Part shown: positions 16,868 through 23,005 of the stretch, piece after piece | How positions within the stretch are numbered: the first letter of the stretch is position 1 | How the letters are laid out: each line of letters begins with the position of its first letter | DNA from: a virus | DNA length: 23,005 bases | IMG/VR virus record: IMGVR_UViG_3300027730_000154 | Coordinates: 1 to 23,005 of that record | Reading direction: 5' to 3' (one strand) | The notes under the pieces: model-generated | Told to the model about the DNA's origin: nothing | Seen by the model: the letters and a program-made list of their open reading frames with translations, nothing else | Databases searched by the model: none | Made by a program: the position numbers and the translations under genes

Positions 16868-18103
16868 ATGGCGCAAGAAGTAGTAGCAAAGAAAGATAAG
16901 AAGTCGGGTAATCCATTAGGTAGTATTGCTGAAATCCTAGCATCTGCTGGACAGATTAATACTATCTTCAGTGGACAGGAACAGACTACTAGACAGAGTG
17001 GTAGTACTAGAACTAGTGGTCTTGATATCAGTCAACAAGGTATTGATAAAGTAATTCAAGATATATTAGAAAGTACTCAAGGACTTAGTGCAGTATCTAG
17101 TGGTCAACGTGGCGCTGGTTTGTATAATAGTACCACTAATCAACAATTAACTAATGACCTCCTCACTAGAACAGGTGGAGAAGCAGCTAAGTTATCAGCT
17201 AAAGAAGTTACTACCCAAGGTCCTAGTACTACTACAACAGTAACTCCTCCTAGTCTTGATATTGGTACAGCACTTCTTGGTACAGCTGCTACTACTATTG
17301 GTAAGAAATTATTCGAAGGTGCTGCTGATGGTACTATTCAGAACGCTAGTGGATTCATTGATGCACTTGTTAGTACTCCATCACTTAGCACAGCTAGTAG
17401 TGGACTAGGCTTCATTGATAGTGCTGTTAGTAGCGGTGGTGTAGGAGATTTAATTGGTGGTGCATTTGGCGGTGGTAGTGACTTAATAGGAGAAGTATTT
17501 GGTGGCTTAGATTTCTTAGGAGATGCTGGTGGCGCTCTTGGTGGAATTCCTATTGCTTCTATTGGTTTAGACATATTATCTGGTGACCCTGAAGATGCAC
17601 TAGGAGGCGCTGCTGGATATCTAATAGGTAATGCGTTACTACCTGGTATTGGTGGTCCGCTTGGTTCACTAGTATCAGAAATACTTCCTGTTGGTGATAT
17701 CTTTGATACAGTAGGTAGTTTATTTGGTGGACTCTTCGGTGGTTCAGTAGTATGTACAGAACTATTAAGACAAGGTAAGATGAGTAAGTACTTATATACT
17801 ACTGATATTATCTATGCTAGAGACCATATGTCAGCAGAAACTCTTAATGGATACAGATACTGGGGTATCCCATTAGTACGATTGATGAGGAGAAGTGAGT
17901 TAGTATCAAATATAGCAGCTTGGTTTGCTGTAGCACGAGCACACTATGTAGTATCTCTATATGATGATGGTTTCTATAATGCTAAACTAGCACGCAGAGG
18001 TAAGATTATTAATGCAATTGGAGTACCACTATGCAATATGATTGCAGCAGTAACTACTCCTAAAGATTGGTCAGTACTTTATACAGGTGGAAAGGTAGCA
18101 TAA
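16868..18103 (+). CDS. Putative ejection protein, glycine-rich (T7 gp14 analogue)
   Basis: A 411-residue protein, first of three consecutive candidate internal virion proteins. The N-terminal 130 residues are polar. Residues about 180-302 are Gly/Ala/Leu-rich with glycine-zipper spacing and a threefold motif (DLIGGAFGG, DLIGEVFGG, DFLGDAGG), suited to membrane insertion. From C296 the C-terminus (CTELLRQGKMSKYLYTTD...GYRYWGIPLVRLMRRSE) matches a module seen at the end of several phage virion proteins. By analogy with T7 it could form the outer-membrane part of the DNA-ejection conduit. The family link is architectural, not a clear homology. Start is supported by the triplicated AAAGGA. Confidence 0.6.
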   Translation: MAQEVVAKKDKKSGNPLGSIAEILASAGQINTIFSGQEQTTRQSGSTRTSGLDISQQGIDKVIQDILESTQGLSAVSSGQRGAGLYNSTTNQQLTNDLLTRTGGEAAKLSAKEVTTQGPSTTTTVTPPSLDIGTALLGTAATTIGKKLFEGAADGTIQNASGFIDALVSTPSLSTASSGLGFIDSAVSSGGVGDLIGGAFGGGSDLIGEVFGGLDFLGDAGGALGGIPIASIGLDILSGDPEDALGGAAGYLIGNALLPGIGGPLGSLVSEILPVGDIFDTVGSLFGGLFGGSVVCTELLRQGKMSKYLYTTDIIYARDHMSAETLNGYRYWGIPLVRLMRRSELVSNIAAWFAVARAHYVVSLYDDGFYNAKLARRGKIINAIGVPLCNMIAAVTTPKDWSVLYTGGKVA

Positions 18104-18104
18104 C

Positions 18105-19808
18105 ATGGCAGTAGCATCAGTAGCAGATATACTAGGAAGTCTAGGGGCATCAGCAGTTAGGTCTGCTGGTGATTCTTCTGCTGTTAATGATATAGCAGAT
18201 AACCTTAAAAGAGTTAAGGAAGATGAAGCAACTCAAATGCAACGAGCTTCTAAAGATGCAGAACTAGTACGTATGACTGAACAGCAGGGTCAACTTAACA
18301 GACAAGCTGCTAATGCTAGAGCTAAGCAACAACTTAATGTTGATGAAGTTATGGCTACTGTTGCTACTCAATTGCATAGTGAGTTCTTAAAGGCAGAACA
18401 ACTTGATAAGACTATTCAACAGAAAGAATCAGTAGGATTCTTTGATAATCCATTTGAATACATTATAAATCAAACTACTATCAATGATGATATAGATGCT
18501 TATAATGCTACTGCTGATTCTATCAATAGAAAAACTGGATACATAAAAGAAGTACAGAATCTTACTCAGGAAGCAGCGCAGACTAACTTAGCTACTATGG
18601 AAACAGTAAGTGAAGCTAGTGCTGCTGCTAGTGCTAGAGTAGCTGGTATGGAATTCCTCACTAGAGCTAATGATGCAAAAATCGCAGCTGGTACTATAGA
18701 CCTTAATAGAATCAATCAACTATCACAAATAGATAATAACAGATTAGACCTGTTATTAAAACAGAGACAACAAGTTAACAGTGAAGAAGACCAAGCTATG
18801 CAACGAGCTAACTTTGCTGCTGAGCAGAAGGAACGTGCTATCAGACTTGCACAGTTCCAAGAAGATGCTAAGGATAAAAATAAGAAGCGAGAAGTAGAAG
18901 CTAAATACTTAGCTATTGCTAATGCTGGTGCTAAAGTACTTGGTATTAGACAGTTCAGTTCTACTGAGGACTTTGAAATCTTTAGGAGAGCTAATAAGGA
19001 TGGTAAAGAGAAAGCTGATAGATTACTTGATGTAGGTTACCAAGTATTAGATAGAGAGACTACTGGTAAGCAGATTAAACTAGGTGACTCTCCAGCAGAT
19101 ATTGGTAAGTTCCTAGTAAATACTAGAGGTACGCTTGCACCTACTCAGCGCAAGATACAGGAACTTATAACTAGTACCCATCAAGGTGTAGCTAGTGGCA
19201 CTCTTAGTGGAGTAGATAAAGGTGCTAGTATTGACCTAAAGAACCCAGCAGCAGTTACTGCACAGGCTAATAAGTTAATTGGTATAACAATAGAAACTAT
19301 GCAGAAAGATAGTACAGCAGATAGAGAGAAGAATATCTATGCTACTCCTACATTATCTAGTGTAGCTGCTACAGTTCCAGCAATTAAGAATAATAACCTG
19401 TATATTAAACTGATTGAACCACAACTTAAAGTACTTGGTGATAAGCCAATTAACCCACAAGAACTAATTAATCAGACAGCAGTAGCTATGAAGAATAAAA
19501 GTATTACTTTTGCTGAAGGTGTACAAGGACTAGAAAGACTCTTTGGTGCAGCAGTAGTAACTAACAATGTACTTAACTCTTATGAGAGTGTAGGACTTCC
19601 AGCACAGAAGAAACTAAATGCACCTTATAAAGCATCTGATGCTATACCATTCTACAGTACTAAGACTAGAGACTTCGCATCTCCTACAGATGTTAAAGCT
19701 GCATTAGTAGCTAGACTTACTGCTATGGAAACTGAAAGAGGTGCTGACCCTGCTAGTGCTCTAAATACTTTTGAAACACTTATCTCTAGCCCACAAGTAA
19801 GGAATTAA
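18105..19808 (+). CDS. Putative ejection protein, coiled-coil rich (second internal virion protein)
   Basis: A 567-residue, strongly helical, charged protein starting one base after the previous stop, with GGAAAGG upstream. Residues about 25-110 and 140-275 are Ala/Gln/Glu/Lys-rich with heptad-like spacing (NDIADNLKRVKEDEATQMQRASKDAELVR and EQKERAIRLAQFQEDAKDKNKKREVEAK), predicting coiled coils. The C-terminal half is mixed. It has no signal peptide or TM segment. Position between a membrane-active glycine-rich protein and a very large protein parallels T7 genes 14-15-16, suggesting the periplasmic tube component. This is inference from order, size and composition. Confidence 0.55.
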   Translation: MAVASVADILGSLGASAVRSAGDSSAVNDIADNLKRVKEDEATQMQRASKDAELVRMTEQQGQLNRQAANARAKQQLNVDEVMATVATQLHSEFLKAEQLDKTIQQKESVGFFDNPFEYIINQTTINDDIDAYNATADSINRKTGYIKEVQNLTQEAAQTNLATMETVSEASAAASARVAGMEFLTRANDAKIAAGTIDLNRINQLSQIDNNRLDLLLKQRQQVNSEEDQAMQRANFAAEQKERAIRLAQFQEDAKDKNKKREVEAKYLAIANAGAKVLGIRQFSSTEDFEIFRRANKDGKEKADRLLDVGYQVLDRETTGKQIKLGDSPADIGKFLVNTRGTLAPTQRKIQELITSTHQGVASGTLSGVDKGASIDLKNPAAVTAQANKLIGITIETMQKDSTADREKNIYATPTLSSVAATVPAIKNNNLYIKLIEPQLKVLGDKPINPQELINQTAVAMKNKSITFAEGVQGLERLFGAAVVTNNVLNSYESVGLPAQKKLNAPYKASDAIPFYSTKTRDFASPTDVKAALVARLTAMETERGADPASALNTFETLISSPQVRN

Positions 19809-19813
19809 TACTT

Positions 19814-22800
19814 ATGTCATTACTAGATGAATTGAATACTAGAAATACTACAGCTATACAATCAGGACAGCCAGCAGAAGAAGGCTTTGCAGAACTTCCT
19901 GATTACCTAGTTGCAGCAGATTTACATAACCAAGCAGGTGATGGTGGATTTAGCTTCTTTGACCCTAGTACTTGGGAACAAGGACTTAGTGATGCTAAGA
20001 GTTTTGTTGCTACTAGTGTTATCAGTGGCGGTGCTAGTATCTATAACAGCGGTGTAGCTATCAGTAACTTCTTTGGTAATGATGCAGAGGAGATAGATAT
20101 TGCTGCTGCTATTGCTGATATTGATTCTGACTTAGGTTTCTACTATGAAGATAACAAGCAAGCAGTAGATTTAGCTGGCTTCATTGCTACTAGTCTTATC
20201 CCAGGTACTCTTGGAATTAAAGCACTTAATGCTGCTAAAGCAGGGTATGTAGGTAAGACTATGGCAGCAGCTACTAATCTGGCTGTGCCGAATACAGAGA
20301 TACTAATAGCGAAAGCGGCTAAGGAACTAGCGCAGTCTCAGGCAGTCTTTTCTAATCTAAATGCAGGAGTACTTAAGGCTTATGGTGCAGGGTTACAAGC
20401 AGCTGCTGTTGAATCTATAGTAGCAGAAGTAGCTGTAACTGCAACTATGTTTAGAAGTCCTATACTAGAGAACCAAGATATAGGAGATTTAACTGCTAAT
20501 GTATTTACTGGCGCACTCATAGGTGGTGCTATCGGCGGTGCATTTAATGCAGCCAAAGTATTCGGTGGTATTAAGAACAAGCTAACTCCAGTAGATGATG
20601 CACTTAAACCAATACAACAACAATCAGCATTACCTGATAGCTTCTTAGAAACTGATAAAATATTAGTAGCGCTAGGGGATAGAGATAGAGTAGCATCTGC
20701 TACTGTTGTATCAGACTTACTTGAAGAAGCTACTATTACTAGAGTAAGAAAGAATACACTTCAAACACTAGAGAATGAAGTAGGTATTCAAATGCAGAAG
20801 TTTGCTGGTAAGGATGCAGAACTAGCGAATCTAATGACTTCATCAATAAAAGAGATTCCTACAGATGTAGCACAAAGCTCACTGTTTGGTGCTACTAGAA
20901 TGGGAAGGATTGCGACTAGACTACCTGAAGAAACAATCATAGCTAAGGAAATGAAAGAGATAGGACTAGCTAACTTGGATGATTTGAATGCACCAGTTAA
21001 GACTCCTAGTCGCGCTATTGGTTATGTATCTCTTACAGGAGAGAATAAAGGTAAGGTACTATGGGAAGCACCAAAGGTAACTACTCTTGGTGACCAATTC
21101 GCTAGTGCCAATGACATAGTACGAGCAGCTAAGAATGAAGGATTCTCTATATCTAAAGTGTGGAGTCCTACTAAATCTAGCCTTAAGAGCGCACAACTAC
21201 GAGAAGTATGGGTAGATAAGTTCGCTAAGATAATTCCTAAGATGGTAATTGGTGAAGATGATATCCCACTTCTTGAGAAGTACTATAGGACTGTACTATC
21301 TCCTCCACAAGGAGGACTGGAACTAAGTATTAAAAACGCCAAAGGTCAAGTTACAGTACTTACTAATACTCAAGATATGCTTGCACATATAGTTAACAAG
21401 AAAGAAACATTAGCAAAGAAACTACTACTTGAAGAAAAGCTAAGTGTAGAAGAGATTGCAGCTAAGTTGAATGTTAAACAAAGTATGCTTGAAGGACAGA
21501 AAAGTGCTATTGGTTCTAAAGATATGAAAGATTACTTTGCTAGACAAAGTTATCAAGAATCTTATACTAGAGACTTAATTGCTAAAGGTGAGTGGAAGTC
21601 AGATAAAGGATTATATCCTATAGGATTAGAACCTAAGTATGCTAAAGTAGCATATGATACTACACGCCTAGAAGCTATTGATGGTAATGTACTTAATGGT
21701 ATGGTAGATATTCAGCAGAAATATAAGCTATACATGCAAGGAGTTGATAACGCTATATCTAATGCACTTGGTGATGATGATTTGTATAAACAACTATTCA
21801 CACTATCTGATGATGATATCCTTAAGGCTAACAGGTTTGGTTCACAGGCATCATTCTTAGGATTCAATAACAGTAACTATGATTCACTAGGTTCTAAGAC
21901 TCAGTTCTTAGGCGCAGTAACTGCACGTATTACTAACAAGTTTAAAAACGCCACTAGTGATGCTATAAATCCGCTAGGACTTCAACTGCTATCCAAGCCA
22001 CAAGCAGCTATAGAATTTGCAACTATCAATCAGGCAGTAAGTAACAGTGGTGAAGCATACATCCTAAGAGGTAATGCACTTATCCCTAGAAGGCTACAGC
22101 AGTACTTAGATGATATTGGTACAGGTAAGCCTAATGTAGTAGAACCTAAGTTTGCACCTAATACTAAATTAGAGATTCCTATTGATAACCCTGAGACATT
22201 GGAAGCAGTTAGAACTCATATTAATGTGAATGGTTCTAGATACAGCAAGGAAAAGGCTCTTAGAGCTGCACAGGGGCTAGAGCATCATGTAGATAGCCAA
22301 TATACATTCTACCCTATTAGAAAGGATTACAGGGACTTTAAGTACTACGCATTTGTAACAGATGAAAAGATAACTGGTACAGGACATAGTAGTATGATTC
22401 ATGCTAATAGTCCTGAAGCATTAGAAGCATTGATTGCTAAAGTACCTCCTGAACTTAAGGTTATTACTGACAAGCAATCTAAGGACTTTTTTAAAGCTAA
22501 AGGTGAATATGACCATGCTAGAACTCTTAATGAGAACTACATTGATACTAAGCTAAAAAGAGCTGGTGTTGATAGTGACTACTTTGTACAGACTGACCCA
22601 CAGAAGATAGTTAACACATGGCTTGAACAACATCACAGACAAGACAGTGTTCTTGCTAAGGAGTTAGTACGTGCTAAGAATGAAAAGCAGTTTTTAGAAC
22701 TAGAGAAACTAGGTCAGCAATATACTAATGTAGCTACTAGTACTAAAGGCGGCTCATCAAGAGCAGTAGAAGCAACTGTTAATAACCCTTATGAGAACTA

Positions 22801-23005
22801 CATTAAGACTGCACTTAATATTAGTACTGCTAATGAGCAACCACTGCTATCTGGATTTAATAACCTGATGGATAGAGGTTTTACTAAGATAGTAAATGCT
22901 TTAGATAGTGCATTACCTTCTGTAGGTAAGGTAGATGACTTAGCTCTTATTAATGAAGCACTAGAAAAGTACGGTGCTAAGAGTGGTTACTATGATGCAG
23001 CTACT
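19814..23005 (+). CDS. Large putative ejection protein (T7 gp16 analogue), partial at window end
   Basis: Starts at ATG 19814, preceded by AAGGA, 5 bases after the previous stop. The frame stays open for all 1064 codons to the last base of the window, so the protein is longer than 1064 residues. It begins MSLLDELNTRNTTAI and has a Gly/Ala hydrophobic segment at about 231-250 (TGALIGGAIGGAFNAAKVFGG) and another at about 70-85, consistent with membrane contact. Long helical stretches follow, including a helix-turn-helix-like LSVEEIAAKLNVKQSML. I see no lysozyme or transglycosylase Glu motif in the translated part. Very large proteins at this position are ejected with the DNA in podoviruses. The function is inferred from location and size. 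Confidence 0.7.
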   Translation, partial: MSLLDELNTRNTTAIQSGQPAEEGFAELPDYLVAADLHNQAGDGGFSFFDPSTWEQGLSDAKSFVATSVISGGASIYNSGVAISNFFGNDAEEIDIAAAIADIDSDLGFYYEDNKQAVDLAGFIATSLIPGTLGIKALNAAKAGYVGKTMAAATNLAVPNTEILIAKAAKELAQSQAVFSNLNAGVLKAYGAGLQAAAVESIVAEVAVTATMFRSPILENQDIGDLTANVFTGALIGGAIGGAFNAAKVFGGIKNKLTPVDDALKPIQQQSALPDSFLETDKILVALGDRDRVASATVVSDLLEEATITRVRKNTLQTLENEVGIQMQKFAGKDAELANLMTSSIKEIPTDVAQSSLFGATRMGRIATRLPEETIIAKEMKEIGLANLDDLNAPVKTPSRAIGYVSLTGENKGKVLWEAPKVTTLGDQFASANDIVRAAKNEGFSISKVWSPTKSSLKSAQLREVWVDKFAKIIPKMVIGEDDIPLLEKYYRTVLSPPQGGLELSIKNAKGQVTVLTNTQDMLAHIVNKKETLAKKLLLEEKLSVEEIAAKLNVKQSMLEGQKSAIGSKDMKDYFARQSYQESYTRDLIAKGEWKSDKGLYPIGLEPKYAKVAYDTTRLEAIDGNVLNGMVDIQQKYKLYMQGVDNAISNALGDDDLYKQLFTLSDDDILKANRFGSQASFLGFNNSNYDSLGSKTQFLGAVTARITNKFKNATSDAINPLGLQLLSKPQAAIEFATINQAVSNSGEAYILRGNALIPRRLQQYLDDIGTGKPNVVEPKFAPNTKLEIPIDNPETLEAVRTHINVNGSRYSKEKALRAAQGLEHHVDSQYTFYPIRKDYRDFKYYAFVTDEKITGTGHSSMIHANSPEALEALIAKVPPELKVITDKQSKDFFKAKGEYDHARTLNENYIDTKLKRAGVDSDYFVQTDPQKIVNTWLEQHHRQDSVLAKELVRAKNEKQFLELEKLGQQYTNVATSTKGGSSRAVEATVNNPYENYIKTALNISTANEQPLLSGFNNLMDRGFTKIVNALDSALPSVGKVDDLALINEALEKYGAKSGYYDAAT

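Noticed and set aside
1-23005. Alternative genetic code (TGA as Trp or TAG readthrough), considered because TGA stops are missing
   Set aside because: Trp is encoded by TGG throughout, genes have normal lengths under the standard code, and TAG is used as a normal stop in five genes.

Overview
The window looks like the late (packaging, virion, lysis) half of a tailed-phage genome of podovirus type, or of a closely related prophage. All 22 genes I call are on the + strand, tightly packed, and nearly all are preceded by AAAGGA/GGAGA-like ribosome binding sites, several with 1-13 nt stop/start overlaps. I see no tRNA, rRNA, CRISPR array, transposase, integrase or replication gene. DNA is AT-rich (GC about high 30s %, estimated by eye). 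The M15 peptidase endolysin plus a GTA-type three-TM holin-like protein, and T7-style ejection proteins, suggest a Gram-negative host. I cannot name the genus.

Layout. 1-420 is a non-coding leader with four perfect 13-bp tandem repeats, a spaced 12-bp direct repeat and several short dyads, just upstream of the terminase genes. 421-4702 is DNA packaging: putative small terminase, an overlapping small ORF, large terminase and portal. 4713-7671 is head assembly: a tiny Myb/SANT-like protein, a small unknown, putative scaffold, putative decoration protein and the major capsid protein (SU10/DUF5309-like). A strong 13-bp intrinsic terminator follows the capsid gene. 7778-14273 is head completion and tail: an unknown, a head-tail adaptor candidate, a long tail fibre-like protein, two small conserved genes (one single-TM), a nozzle-like protein and a companion. 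14305-15296 is lysis (endolysin overlapping the holin). 15323-16819 is an SGNH-hydrolase tail protein. 16868-23005 holds three consecutive candidate ejection (internal virion) proteins, the last running off the window end, still open after 1064 codons.

How it works together: terminase and portal package DNA into a capsid built on the scaffold. Adaptor, nozzle and fibre/hydrolase build a short tail that binds and perhaps modifies surface glycan. The three ejection proteins would form the trans-envelope conduit, and the holin/endolysin pair releases progeny.

The most striking whole-window signal is compositional. I found no GATC anywhere in 23 kb, where about 80 would be expected from base composition, and Asp codons switch from GAT to GAC before a C, while CTAG is unusually common. 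I did not find a convincing novel multi-gene system; the best leads are the GATC avoidance, the repeat-rich leader and the TerS/TerL overlapping ORF.
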